Source of the DNA: Trametes villosa
Taxonomy: Eukaryota; Basidiomycota; Agaricomycetes; Polyporales; Polyporaceae
Reading direction: 5' to 3'
Length of the DNA: 64,000 nt
NCBI GenBank assembly: GCA_002964805.2
Contig: PUDQ02000056.1
Span: 62,001 to 126,000, forward strand
Positions 41,011-52,780 of the stretch are shown piece after piece. Within the stretch, counting starts at the first letter, position 1; each line of letters begins with the position of its first letter. The position numbers and the translations under genes were made by a program. The notes below the pieces were generated by a model. The model saw only the letters and a program-made list of their open reading frames with translations, ran no database searches and was not told where the DNA came from.

Positions 41011-42150
41011 ATGGCCGCCGAAGCAGTAGTCCCCGAAGCAGTATTCCCCACAAGAGCACTGCTTGAGAGTGCAGAAAAGATATCCCAGGGCGCTGAGGCT
41101 GCAAGTCCCCGTATTTACCCTGCTGCGTCCCGATCACGTCGCTGATCACCGCCACAAACAACCTCATTACAGAAAATCTACCGCGCACAGCTGCATCCAA
41201 CGGCAACACTCGAGGAGCTGGATGCACCGCAAACCGCTGCAGAATCAGAACAGATACTGCTGAAGCACCGGTTCCAAAAGCAATATCGGCACCCGACTCT
41301 GGACACATCTCTGACTAAATCTCGCGTCGCTGGGGAGGCGCGAGCACTCATCAAATGCATCCGGTACAGGCCATATTGCTCCGGGTGCCTGTAGGGACGA
41401 GACCTGACATATCGCCGCCTGCAGATCTGGTGTGAACGTACCAGGCATCCGCATGGTTGACGCGACGGAGGGCGTTCTTGGGATCGAGTGGATCGAAGGC
41501 AAGAGCGTCCGTTTCCTTCTAGGAGGCGGCGCCGAAGGCGAGGAGGAAGTTGAAGAAGACGACTCAGAACTCGCCGACGAAACACTCGAAACGGAGGAGG
41601 ACCCTCTGAAAGAGTTCGGCGTCACACAAGGCAAGGTCTCTTACCACATAGGATAACGAGGGGGCTACTCATAGTCCGCACAGATGCCGTAATGGAGCTG
41701 ATCGGGACGGAGATCGCGAAGATGCACCAGGCGGATGTCATCCACGGGGACCTCACGACGTCGAACATGATGCTCCGGCATCCATCGTCGCGCAAGGGCC
41801 TGCAACTCGTCAGCCCGCTTTCTCGCTGTATCGCAGGCGCTGCTTGGCTGATACTCGGTTCTTGCAGGTTCTCATCGATTTCGGGCTCGCGTTCACGTCT
41901 ACACTCGTCGAGGACAGGGCCGTCGACCTCTACGTGCTCGAACGCGCCTTCGCGTCGACACACCCGCAGTCAGAGCCGCTCTTCGCGGGCGTCCTGAAGG
42001 CATATGAGAAGAAGATGGGCAAGGATTGGTCTGCAGTCTCCCGCAGGCTTGACGACGGTGAGCGGCGCGGAATGATGTATACCACTGGAATGGCACTGAT
42101 AGCGCTCTTCAGTGAGGCTCCGGGGTCGCAAGCGGAGTATGGTGGGCTAG
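41011..42150 (+). CDS. BUD32: Bud32, KEOPS complex kinase/ATPase
   Basis: KEOPS subunit needed for the tRNA t6A37 modification and telomere roles. Opening SAEKISQGAEA joins KIYRAQLHPTATLEELDAPQ through a GC-AG intron. Then KHRFQKQYRHPTLDTSLTKS, RVAGEARALIKCIR, VDATEGVLGIEWIEGKSV, catalytic VIHGDLTTSNMML, LIDFGLAFTSTLVEDRAVDL and the family tail RRLDDVRLRGRKRSMVG, which ends at 42150. An acidic insertion (EGEEEVEEDDSELADET) sits before the catalytic loop and is not in the yeast protein. Four to five introns. Length about 290 residues, close to the family norm. Confidence 0.93.
41101..41172 (+). other. GC-AG intron in BUD32
   Basis: No GT donor can join QGAEA to KIYRA in frame, but GCAAGT, the standard GC-donor consensus, begins at 41101, and TTACAG ends at 41172. 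The join restores the conserved QGAEAKIYR segment of Bud32. Confidence 0.75.
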
Positions 42151-42787
42151 ATCTTTCACGCTTCGCCGGTAGGAGCGATGTAAGAGTAACGAAGTTGACG
42201 CATGAAATCCAAACAAAGCGTCATGATCCTCCACATGAGGAATGTATGCCTATACTGTTGCCGTATACCCGACGACATTTCAGCTGTCCTTCCGGCTGCA
42301 GGACGGTGACGGTGAAACCTATCGGAAGAAGTGCAGGATCATATGTTTTGCCCCTTTCCGACGACTCTTGACCAAGCGGTTTCTATTGACGAAGTCGCAG
42401 GCAGATTCTCAGGGACCTCGTGTTCGGGTTTTCCCACAATCCTGTATGAAAACCTCATGGGCGGTGGCCAAACGTCGAGCACTATCGATCTGGAAGCAGC
42501 CGGCACCCTACTCCTGCACATCATTTCGAGTCGCCTCATCCTCTTCCTACCACCTCGGTCGTCCCTGCCTGCTTGGGTCGCGGAGCATCAGCAAGACACC
42601 GACACATCGGCCCCTAGCCTTCCAGTGAGTGCTTTGCTCACGAGTTTGTAGGCAGCTGTTCGAGACTGAACCAGGCTCTGATCCTGGCGTATAGGTTCCT
42701 CTCCCAGCACTTCGAATAGCATACAGCCCCATCGCGATCGACCGCAAGACGTACGACTCTGGGCCATCGTACTCCCATACATTCAAC
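42151..42787. other. intergenic stretch, no supported gene
   Basis: One plus-strand frame of 106 codons (from 42331) has no recognisable motif and no linked exon. Otherwise BUD32 3' flank and promoter of the next gene. Confidence 0.4.
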
Positions 42788-44024
42788 ATGCAATCATGTG
42801 TCGTCCCGATCGAACTCTGTGAAGCCATCATGGATACCTTTCCCCCGAGCTACAATTCCATCCCGGATTTGTCGCGTAACCCTGAGCGACAGGCCGTTCG
42901 GTCCGCACAGGCAGCGCTCTGTGCGTGTGCGCTGACGTGTAGGGCGTGGCGCACCCGTGCGCAGCAACTCCTCTGGCAAGACGTCTACCTGGGCGGTGCG
43001 AAAGCTATCGAGGACTTCTGCGCATCTACTCGCAACGAGCCCGAGCGACGCTCAGTCCCGGTCAGCCTGCGTATAGATGGCCGATCCTACGTGGTCAGGA
43101 TGCGGAGCAACCTCTTCGGACAGCCACTCCCCAATCTGAGGACCCTACAATGTCAAACCGCCCGGTTTGTCCTCGACCATGATTCATCCTCCCTGGCACA
43201 GCTACCGTTCTTCAACACTATACAGAACCTGTCAATCCGAATGTGCTACTTTTACTCGATCAGAGAGCTCTTCGACCTCATAGGGGCATGCGGCAACATC
43301 GCCTTTCTGGAAATGTTCGCATTCGACTGGGGGATGCCCACCGTCACCGATGTGCCCTTGGCTTATATGAGGGACATGGGTGCGTGTAAGAGACTCACCA
43401 CTCTCATCCTCGGCACTACACTGGTCAGTCTGATAGCATTCATCTTACCACATAGATTCTGACGATGTCATACAGCATATGCCATGGCCCTTCCCCGGAG
43501 GCACGTTCGGCACTGCTCTGGTAGACCTAAAGAAATTCTTCCATGATATCGACGATGCACAGCGTGAGTACATTTGACCCCGCGCATGCTTCATTGCATT
43601 GAATCGCAGGTGTACTTCAGTGGGCCTCTTCCCCTTCCTACGAGGCTCGTTTCCCGTCCTGCGGAACCTCGAGATCTGCTTAGAGCGTCCGGCCTACGCT
43701 CCCCCACCGGAAGAGATCTCCCTGCTTCGCATGATCGCCACGGGGTTGGCGAGGCCGGGAATGCTGAAAAAGGTCGTTATACGCGGGGCCGAGGGTTTCC
43801 ACGGTATTACGAGGGCACTTCCTCAGGCGGCCTCTCAGTGTTGCCAATACCTGGTGGGCCCCACTGACCTCTCGGACGCCAGGTTGGGGGAGCAAGCAAC
43901 GCACCTGCTGTTGTCTGGGCTGCAGGAGCTTAGGATTCCGCTACCGGGAGGAGATGGGGCTGCATGTGCTGCGTATATCAAGTCCGTGCTGCCAGGCATG
44001 CGCGACATCCTCCGTTTTGCATAG
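42788..44024 (+). CDS. F-box-like protein of an Agaricomycete family
   Basis: Starts MQSCVVPIELCEAIMDTF with ALCACALTCRAWRTRAQQLL just after, a typical F-box-like N-terminus (residues 5-65) for SCF ubiquitin-ligase adaptors. The rest is a leucine-rich series of short beta/alpha units (LPNLRTLQCQTARFVL, LPFFNTIQNLSIRMCYFYSI, FPVLRNLEICLERPAYAP, LQELRIPLPGG). Three exons: introns near 43425-43475 and 43564-43618; the second acceptor (TACTTCAG) is chosen because it keeps the frame LGLFPFLRGSFPVLRNLEI. About 380 residues, ending GMRDILRFA. No target can be named. Confidence 0.75.
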
Positions 44025-44278
44025 GAAGCCGAGAGTAGATAGGTGTACCAAGAGTGTTTGTCTTCTTGACCGACCACTTTCTCGGGAGATATGTCGTTCG
44101 ACAACTACGGGGCGCTGCACGCGTCGCTAGCGCATGCAGAAGCGAAAGCTTATTGTATGATGGTATGCGGGCCGCAGTTGTAAATGAACTGCGAGAGCAC
44201 CGTGAGACCGCAGACGAACGGGACGTGACACAGTTCACGCACCTATGCTACCACATTTCCGCGCCCGGACACCCGCCC

Positions 44279-44679
44279 TCACTCGTCCTCGTACCCCTCC
44301 ACTGGCCTCCGAGGACGGTTGGGAACTGCAATTCGCGTCAGCTATGCCCATGCACTTGCCCGGCGACCTCTATCCCTCCCCGCTCCTCCCACCGCGTGCG
44401 TTCCCCGGGACGTTGTATAGCAAAGGCTCACCAGGGTAGCTCGTGGGGATAGGCTCCGCGTACTTGTAGCCCAGCGTCTTGCGGATGGGCGGGACGGTGA
44501 CGAGCATAACGGGCCCGATGAGGCCAATGACGACCGAGTAGAAGAGCGTGGGCTGCTCGTGGGCCTGGCGTTGCTACATCCCGCGCCCGACGTCGTCAGT
44601 TCACTATCCAGCACATGAACATGGCAGAGCTGCATACGAGGTAGCGGTACGTTTGCCGGAACGAGAAGAGGGAGGCCAT
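44279..44679 (-). CDS. complex I 9.5 kDa subunit (fungal NADH:ubiquinone oxidoreductase)
   Basis: Small accessory subunit of mitochondrial complex I with one membrane helix. Three exons, 44679-44638, 44573-44432 and 44325-44279, give a 76-residue protein. Exon 1 is MASLFSFRQTYRYL. Exon 2 opens with QRQAHEQPTLFYSVVIGLIG and PVMLVTVPPIRKTLGYKYAE. Exon 3 ends VPNRPRRPVEGYEDE. The fungal subunit has the same layout: aromatic/Arg-rich start, HERPAxFxSVVxGxxGPVxLVxVPP helix, then PIPxTYPxPxxPR and an acidic end. All splice sites are GT-AG. The gene is easily missed because no single reading frame is long. Confidence 0.85.
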
Positions 44680-44909
44680 GGTGGCGGATGGCGAGCAGGT
44701 GAGGCTTGGCGCCGTCGCCGCGCGCCGGGAACAACGTCACGCTCGCGGCGGGGTCACTCAGGCATCACGGCGTGATGGCATGGTCACATTCTACTCAACG
44801 CCCAGTCATCGGGGCCAATCACAGTCGGGGCATTCAAGTGCCTAGCTCCTCGCGAGAGGGCACTAATGAGCGGTCTATATTGTCAACACTAATGATACAC
44901 AGTATCGGT

Positions 44910-46720
44910 TTAGCTCCTGCTTCGCGGAATCTTCCCCAGCTCGACCTCCTCACTCAGCGGCAGCGTCTCTGCGTCCTCTTCGTGTGCGAGAAGGCCTTGC
45001 TCGAGAGAGCGGTCATCGTCAGCAGTAGACGTCTTCTGCTGTTGTGATGAATTCCTTTTGCTGAGCTGAGTCACAAGATATCCCATTCAGCAAATTTTAC
45101 CGCGTCCGGATGTTTCCGAGTAGCAAGGTGCTTCAAGGCTTACCACAACGTAAATGGCTGAAGACAAAATGATTCCGGTCCCGAGAAGGGAGAGCCAGTT
45201 GGGCAGCGTATTGAAGAATATGCGCTCGAATATCATCGCGAAGATGACCTGTTGGCGACTCGTTTGAATGAAAAGCACTTTCTCGACCGGCACGGAGAAC
45301 GCACCTGCACGTAGATCGCCATCGTTCCTCTTCCGGCAGTCTCGAGCTGAAGCCCCGTCGTCATCGTCATCTATATCACAGGCAGCGATGGCTAGTCAGC
45401 CCACCCAATCATATCGTAGTTAACGAATGCACTTTACCTGGGCGGCGAATCCACACGTGCTGACCGCAAGGACCATCGCGATCGAGGTGAAGTTGTCAGG
45501 AACAACCGCGGGTGTGCGGGTCACCAACATCCTGTGGCATAAAATTCAAGCCTCGCTGAGGGAAGGGGTCTCTGGGAGAGACGTACACGACCGGTGCTGT
45601 CCCGATGCATACCAAGGCGAAGGCAGCGAGGTTATGCATGGGATGCGCGCGTTTGCCGATCGCTCGGATTGTGGTGTCTGGATAGTGAGGCCGTTGGGGT
45701 CAGCGCATCGGCCATGATGAAGCAAATCCACTGGCATACACGCAGTCGTGAGGCCTACGACACCGAGGAGGGCCACGCTGAAGAGTATGTCAGCCGAGCA
45801 AGGCGGCGTGTAACGATACGAAGCAGCCCTACCCGACTGCGCCCAAGCGCTGCCCAGGCGTCACCACGCGACCGGACGTGGTGCCATTCTCTTGTCCCCC
45901 CGCGGAGGAGTGGCCAAACAAAACCTCCGGACGGGCAATCAGCACAACGCCTACGAAGCTGAAAGCTAGGGTGGGTGCAAAGATGAGCTCCTTTAAGTAT
46001 CGTCGTAGGCTATCACAATGCATGGACAGGCGTACCGCTAGCTGACGCCTGCTTCCCAGTGAGGTCCTCTTTGAGGAACAGCGCCCCAGTTACCGCGGTA
46101 CACATTGGGGTCAGAAACGAGAGGACCGTTGTGTCCGATAGAGACAGATATTGTAAGGCGTAGTATGTGCCGAACAGCCCCACGAATCTGAATGCGCGAT
46201 GAGTCTTTCGAACAGCTATTGGGTGTAATGGGTAAATGCTCACCCTGCAAGACCTCGGAGCGTCAACAAGAGCCTGATTTCCTTCGGCCCTAGGATTGGA
46301 TTCGGTACCCCAGTAGTGGACCTATCCTGGAGTCAACTCTGCCCCTGGGGTAGGGAGACGATAGGCTGGCGTACATATAGGCGACGCAGACGGCCCATGT
46401 CATAACCTGATATTCCCCATAAACATTGTAGAGAAGAACAGCGCATCCCGGCACGCACCATGCGTATCCATATTAACTAGGAGGCAGAATAGAAGCGATA
46501 AGTACCCTCGAAGTGACGGAGACGATCGGCTTACCTCGGCAGGCGGGACTGGAGGCTCTCTCATATTCAGGTTCTTCACGAACACACCCATGAGGGACGT
46601 GAACGCTTGTGAAAGCGCTATCAAAAGAAGCCCCGTGTTGTTCTCTAATACCTCCCTGGAACGGCGGGCGCATCGGTGCAGAAGGCTTGGTCGGTAACTG
46701 GCAAGTTGTTCGTCGTCCAT
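44910..46720 (-). CDS. EamA/DMT-type membrane transporter (SLC35G-like), copy 2
   Basis: Start MDDEQLASYRPSLLHRCARR. Exons parallel copy 1: NTGLLLIALSQAFTSLMGVF, STTGVPNPILGPKEIRLLLT, FVGLFGTYYALQYLSLSDTT followed by VLSFLTPMCTAVTGALFLKE, LSFVGVVLIARPEVLFG, IRAIGKRAHPMHNLAAFALV, GLQLETAGRGTMAIYVQ, VIFAMIFERIFFNTLPNWLS and LLGTGIILSSAIYVV. The acidic tail contains EQGLLAHEEDAETLPLSEE and ends IPRSRS, again like copy 1. About ten short introns, most at the same places as in copy 1. Substrate unknown. Divergent from DUF6534 copy 2. Confidence 0.82.
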
Positions 46721-48274
46721 TGCTAAGGGACGTGATCCTCGGGCGCGACTTCTCGAGGAGGGTATCCCGGTGGAAATGCACCTCTAGTCCGTACAAATAC
46801 AATGCTTATATGAAGTCTCCTGGTTGGATGCTTTCAGAATGTTAGCCCGAATCAGAAACCAAAGACTAGGACGTCCGATGCAAAGGGTTCCCAAGATCAG
46901 CAACCCTAGTACAGGTATCGGTGAGCTCGAACGACTCACTCACAGTGAGACCCGAGCATAGGAGCAAAGAACTCATGCAGCTGGGAAGAAACTTAGAAAG
47001 CTCCTACAGGCTATCGGCGGCGGGCCGGCCGCGGCACTATCGTGGCAGGACACCCGCACGCGCGCCACGATGCGGTCTGTGAGAGACTCTCAGGCCGGCA
47101 TTGGCATCGGCGTCACAGTAGTTGGAGATTTTGTCATCGTTGAGTCGCCGAGTTTAGTGATGTTTAGCCGTCAAGGACAACGAAGGAGGCTGAGGTGAAT
47201 GGGTTGCGGTGAAATTGTAGTACTTCAAACTGAGTAACAGTTGAATATCGTGGTATCGGTTCAAGGCACTGCGCGGGCGCTTCCGAACTCATTAGCCTCT
47301 TGCTTCCGTCCATGATGGACGTCGTAAGTAACCCTCCCATGAGCAATGCATGTAGGAAGCTCTTCATTTTTCATGTCTAATATCGGTCTCGATACAGCTA
47401 TGAGGGACGATGCCCTACGTCAACTGCTGATGAATTCAAATCCGCAGGATCCTTGCCCAAGCGTTATGCTCGGAACCCTCTATTATATACAGGTTGCAAG
47501 CTATTCTGGCTGCGTACCCCAACGGCTCTCAAAGCTCTGACCAGGGGCTCGTCTGACTCAGATGATGGCCCCTACTCACGATGTCAAAGTTCGACATCCG
47601 CCAGTTACACGCCCGTCGCCGATGCAGGACGGGCCTCCGACCATGCCCCTCGTATCCGTCCCGGTGTCGCGCGAGATCACCTCGACGTGATTTTTCCCAG
47701 AGAAAAGCATCCGATGTGTTCTTCCTGTCCCTACGACCAGGGCTCGCATGGTAGAAGGAGTTCCTGGCCTCGATTGAGGTACGTGCTACGTTCCTCGCAC
47801 GACATTGCTACTAGCTCCTAATTATCACCAGTGGCGCTTTAGATCTACATTCATGCCCACCGCGGCCCCAAAAACATGACCGCCGTCGTATAAACGGCAG
47901 GCGGTGCGCCGAACATCAGGCACGGTCATTCTTGACAAGGGGCCCCGAGGACGGGAATTTCCCCACACTACCCCCGATCTTCCATCAAGGAGTCGCAGCT
48001 CAGCGCCCACCGCACTTCCCCATGCGCCGAGCGCCAGCGTCGCAGATCCGCATACGAGATGCACCTCCGTGCCCTGACGATACTGTTGTCAGTCAGGAGG
48101 CAGGTTACCGCCGGCAAGCCTCCGTGTGCTCTATGTGGTTTTCCAGGGAGCGCAGCGACGTGTGCCTTGAATGCTGTCCAGCATCCGCTGCAGGTATAAT
48201 AGGTCCCTATCATTGCGATGCCGGCGGTCGACCTCGCACACATCTCGCCAGGCCTCCAACCGGTCCTTTCTGCG
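46721..48274. other. 1.55 kb divergent intergenic stretch
   Basis: Lies between transporter copy 2 (leftward) and DUF6534 copy 2 (rightward). Scattered frames (for example 47346-47540 and 47453-47821, plus strand) have no motif and no clear splice links. No transposon ends or repeats were recognised. Confidence 0.4.
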
Positions 48275-50519
48275 ATGGCCTCCTCGGCTGACCCTGCTGC
48301 TGATCCTCTCGCCGCGCTGCCCAAACTACCCTCGCTGGACAACACCTTCGGCGCACTGCTCATCGGGTGTTTCATAGGCTTCATGTGCGTGCACCTCACG
48401 AGCCTAACTGTTACTCAGCGGACTAAAACATACTCGTAGACAATATGGCTGGACCGCTAACCAGTGTTATACCTATTTTCGCGTATATCCCGCCGATAGG
48501 CTGGCGCTCAAGGGTCTGGTGAGCACGCTGATTCTTGCATGCGGGGCAATTCCTGATTGTATACCGTACTAGGTGACAACAGTGCTGTATGTGCAGCTCA
48601 TTATTATCTTCGACATCGCGTTGACTGCGGTTCAGCGTCCTGGAGACGTTCCACAGCGTACTGTGCATGCACATATGGTATGACATGCTTCGCAGCCGGT
48701 GGCGTGCTCGGACGCAGCTCACACCGGCGCGACTGCGCAGTTATTACTATCTGACGACAAATTACTTCAACCCCGTCGCGCTGCAGAAGGGCGTCTGGTA
48801 AGTCTTCGGCCCAGCTCCGGCTTGTTTGAGGACTTAATACGACGATTGTCACCAGGTCGATTAACGTAAGTCGTGCCCTTGTTTTTTGTGTGGCGTCGAG
48901 GGCGCGCGTCTGATGTCCCGTGGAACAAAGCTTCTGGGAGTCATCACGGTGAGTTTCGGGGAGCACAAACACTCGGCGCATGGTCATGCTCACTGCAATC
49001 TTTCCGCAGGGCGCCGTTATTTTGGCGTCGCAAAGGTGGGCACACACGGGTTCCGCGACTTCCACGCGGGCAGGCCGGAGGCGCTGACGCTGCTGGCAGC
49101 TTTTTCCTGGGACGCGTGTGGAAGAGTAAGAGCTCCCGCGTTGTATTTGCCGGCAGCGTAACCTGACTGACAGATGGCCAGTTGGACGTAAATTCAGGCC
49201 CTTGGTGGTTGTAGCGGTAGGTTGTCCGACCAACGCCGCAACATCCACTCACCACAACGCCACAGGGAATCCTCCTACTCGGAGAGTTTGGTAAGCTTGG
49301 TGTTGACTGGGGCTTGCGACGTGGCACGCTCAACATGCAATCTTTCTGCCGGTGAAGGCTTTGCCACTGGTGCGCTGTCCGTTAACCTCCTCTACTTCAC
49401 CCCTCTTACAACGTGGATTCCGGCACGCTGACAGCTGTTACCGTCGACACGTACGCTGTCCTAGTGCCCCTCGCATTGGCCCCCAACTTGACATTTTTCG
49501 GCAGATTTATCCACCCGACACTACACAACTCAAGTCAAGCAGTGAGTCCAGAGGAGCCTTTCCTCTCCTACTGCTTGACAGCCGTTCCTGATCTGCGACG
49601 CAGTGGATGAACTCCGCAGGCGTGGGCATGGCGGTCCTCGCCGACACGCTTCTCACCGCTGCACTCATATTTACCCTCCACCGCAGTCGGACGGGCATCA
49701 GACGGTCGGTGCACACGAGAGACCAATCGCGCGCACACTGCTGAAGCGCGAGTGCTTCTCAGGACGGACTCGATTATCGACGTGCTGATCATGTATGCCA
49801 TCAACACTGGTGAGCGAGTATCACTGATATGTCCGCGGCGAGAAGCCTGACGGGATGGTAGGACTTGTGACAGGGTATGTCGAACGTCAGGTACCATCTG
49901 TGGTCCAGCTCAAATGAACGTCTGGCGTGTCAGCATCATGAACCTGCTCTCACTCGTTTTTGTGAGTGTGTTCACATCCCTGTGCCACTGCATATACTGA
50001 ACCGAACATCGACCAGGCACTTGCGATGCCGGACAACCTCATTTACGCGGGAATTGTCATCGTCGCCACCAAACGTGGGTCTGGAGTTCTTCCCAGTCTC
50101 TTTCCCGTACTGACCGTACTACCCATGCAGTATACGCCAACTCTATGATGGCGGTGTAAGTCACGCACATTCCTCAACCCAGTTCGGTGCCCACTCACAC
50201 TCCTCGCAGGCTGAATTCGCGCCGGTCGCTGGCCGCTCAAGGAACCATCGTCCATACGGACTCGTACGACATGTCCGCCCTTCGCCATCAACGCGCCGTC
50301 GCATCGCGATCGGAGCGGTGGAATGGCTCGAAGATGACGGTATGCACCACACTCGCTACCTCGAGATGTGTACTGACGTCGTATGCGCTGCAGCATCCCC
50401 CGGCTTCACCGACGATGATCGACATCAAGGTCACCCAAGAAACGATACGCTCAGACCTTAATGGGAGTTTCGATTGCTTCGAGGAAGTGCCAAAAGTTGA
50501 GGCCGGAGAGGCCGTTTGA
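48275..50519 (+). CDS. DUF6534-family multi-pass membrane protein, copy 2
   Basis: Start MASSADPAADPLAALPKLPS with LDNTFGALLIGCFIGFM as the first helix, the standard DUF6534 opening. Then YGWTANQCYTYFRVYPADRL, VLETFHSVLCMHIW, YYYLTTNYFNPVALQKGVW, AAGSFFLGRVWK, RWPVGRKFRPLVVVAGILLL, GEFG, WMNSAGVGMAVLADTLLTAA followed by LIFTLHRSRTGIRR, TDSIIDVLIMYAINT, MNLLSLVF, ALAMPDNLIYAGIVIVATK and LYANSMMAVLNSRRSLAAQG. The cytosolic tail includes DIKVTQETIRSDLNGSFD. All joins are GT-AG and in frame, with about twelve introns. Seven helices are expected. Function unknown; the family is common in Agaricomycetes. Confidence 0.85.
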
Positions 50520-50794
50520 GGTTGGCTGAGCGGCCAAAGTTCAGCGATGCGGGCCTCGCAAAGTTGGAATTCAACTACACTGGTCTTGTTTTGTACATTA
50601 CGCCTGTCCTGTAGAATTAGTTGTACGCATGCCCGCCAGATATAGTATCCCAAACTGTGAAGATTCTACGCGCTTCGCGTTCCCGCGAGTCGCGGCAATT
50701 TCGAAGGTCGCGCGCGCGTCAGGCTCACGCGGTGGCGCGTGCCGGTGCCGAGCATCCGCGCCGCCCTCGCGCGTCCTGGGTCTGTACCACCACC

Positions 50795-52402
50795 ATGCTA
50801 TCCACCGTCTCCCGCCTCGCTCGATGTCCGCGACTGTCTGCACACCCTAGGATACTTGCGCAAGCAGCACGGGTCTCCTCCGCGCCCATTCGGCAACACA
50901 GTGGCTTCCCAAGAGGTCCTCCACGATATGTGCGGTTCGGCGACTCTGGAGGTCCTTCGGGTGGTCGCCCGCGCAACCCCTGGGACGCACGGCAATGGGA
51001 CACGTCCACGAAGGTTATGGCGGGCTTAGGCTCGGTCGCGGTTGTGTACTATGTGTCGCAGTACGTATGTGTCCACGTCGTTCTGCTATGGTGTGCTAGG
51101 GCACTCACACAGTACGCGGCTTAGTCTCGAGCAAGTGCCAGAGACTGGGCGGTGGCGCTTCATGGACATTAGCCCGAAGTATGAGGCGAAGGTACGCTTC
51201 TCATCTGCTTTGCGCACGAGCAAGTCTTGATTAGGTATGATTTAGCTTGCAGAAGCGGCGCATGAGCAGCTCTTGCAGGAGTTCAAGGGCAAGGTCCTCC
51301 CCCCAAACCACCCGCTCTCGAGACATATACGCCGCGTTGTTGAGCGCATCCTCGAGGCGAACAACCTTGGCACTCTCAAGGCTCCTGACGTGCAATCGCG
51401 CGCCCTACCGTCCCTCGACATATGGTCTACGGCCGAGCCGGACCGTATTCCGCCCGAAGTCGGGGGAAAGGAATGGCATTTGTTCGTCGTGAACGATGAC
51501 AAGGTCGTGAATGCTATGGCTTCGTTCGGTGAGCGCGCGGTTCCATCTCGCAATATATTCCGCCGCCGTCTGACGCCGGGACGTAGGCAATATCATCGTA
51601 TTCACCGGCATTCTGCCCGTCGCGAAAGACGAGAATGGCCTCGCAGCCGTTCTTGGACATGGTAAGCCGCCTCTGCACTCGCATCTTTCTAACCGTGAAT
51701 TCTGACCCGTCCTAGAAATTGGACATGCAGGTATGTGCGCACGCTTGCCACGCTGACAGGTTACGATTAACGCGTGCAATGGCTAGTCGCGCGGCACGCA
51801 TCTGAACGCTACTCCTCCGCCAAGGTGTTCATATTCCTCGCGATGTTACTCGACGTCATAGGCTTGCCATTCTCCGGCTTCTTGGCGCAAGTCCTGTACG
51901 ACCTGCCTAACTCGCGGAAACAAGAGTTTGAAGGTCGGTCGCACCGTACTCGCAGCAAAGCATCATACTCAGGCAAACTTACAGCCGACAAGATCGGCCT
52001 GCGGCTCTCCGCCCGGGCCTGTTATGATCCCGAAGCAGTACCACAGTAAGTTGCTAACCAGTGCATTGCGCAGATCTACGCTCTGAGCACTCCGTCTACA
52101 GAATGTTCATCCGACTCGGCCAGCTGGAGAAGGCTATGTCGGGGAGACACATCGACTTCCTAACGACTCACCCCGCGTCTGAGAAACGTTCTCGGGTGCG
52201 TGCGCAAACCTGCGAACGTACCTGTCCTCACTGACATGATTGATATCACTGTTAGGCTCTTCGCGAAATGTTGCCGGAGGCTTACACTGCGCAGGCAGCA
52301 AGCCCTATGTGTGGTGCAACAGCGGACCATATGGCCCAGTTCCGCGATAGTTGGTTGGGAGGCCTGGATCCTGACAGGATGTCGGAGGTCCGGTGGTCCT
52401 AG
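50795..52402 (+). CDS. OMA1: OMA1 mitochondrial inner-membrane metalloprotease
   Basis: Zinc protease of the M48 family that acts in inner-membrane quality control. Arg-rich targeting leader MLSTVSRLARCPRLSAHPRI, then a membrane helix (STKVMAGLGSVAVVYYVSH). Then LEQVPETGRWRFMDISPKYE, HEQLLQEFKGKVLPPNHPLS, EWHLFVVNDDKVVNAMASFG, IIVFTGILPVAKDENGLAAV and LGHEIGHAVARHASERYS, the HExxH zinc site, which is split by an intron after HEIGHA. Then a hydrophobic segment, ADKIGLRLSARACYDPEAVP (third zinc ligand region), MFIRLGQLEKAMSG and FLTTHPASEKRSRVL. Stop at 52402. About eight introns. Complete and typical. Confidence 0.93.
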
Positions 52403-52568
52403 TACTTGGCGAATAGTCGGTATCGGAGTGAGCGGCTTCCTAGGATTACCTCTTAGCATAGCAGGACAGCGGACTATCACAACTCGCGTCACACCCCTCA
52501 TTGACATATAGCGGCATGTCGTCAAGAGGATGGTGAGCACAGGGTGGTTGCGGCGAGTAGCAAAACAT

Positions 52569-52639
52569 TCCGACACGGGGAATCGAACCCCGGGCTATCG
52601 CGTGAGAGGCGATAATGTTAGCCACTACACCATATCGGA
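52569..52639 (-). tRNA. tRNA-Glu (CTC), copy 1
   Basis: Minus strand folds as a tRNA: acceptor TCCGATA/TGTCGGA, anticodon stem-loop ATCGCCTCTCACGCGAT with anticodon CTC, T arm CGGGG-TTCGATT-CCCCG. No intron. A TTTT run follows a few nt past the 3' end. Confidence 0.93.
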
Positions 52640-52780
52640 TTGAGAGAAGGTGTGCAAACCCATGCAGTTACACTCTTGTAGACGTGCTCATGCGCTCGCT
52701 CAATAACTTGAATAAGAACTGGAGTTGTCTGATAGTGATCTCGAGCTCTTCCTCCTCCATCTACCACAAGCTTCGCCATA

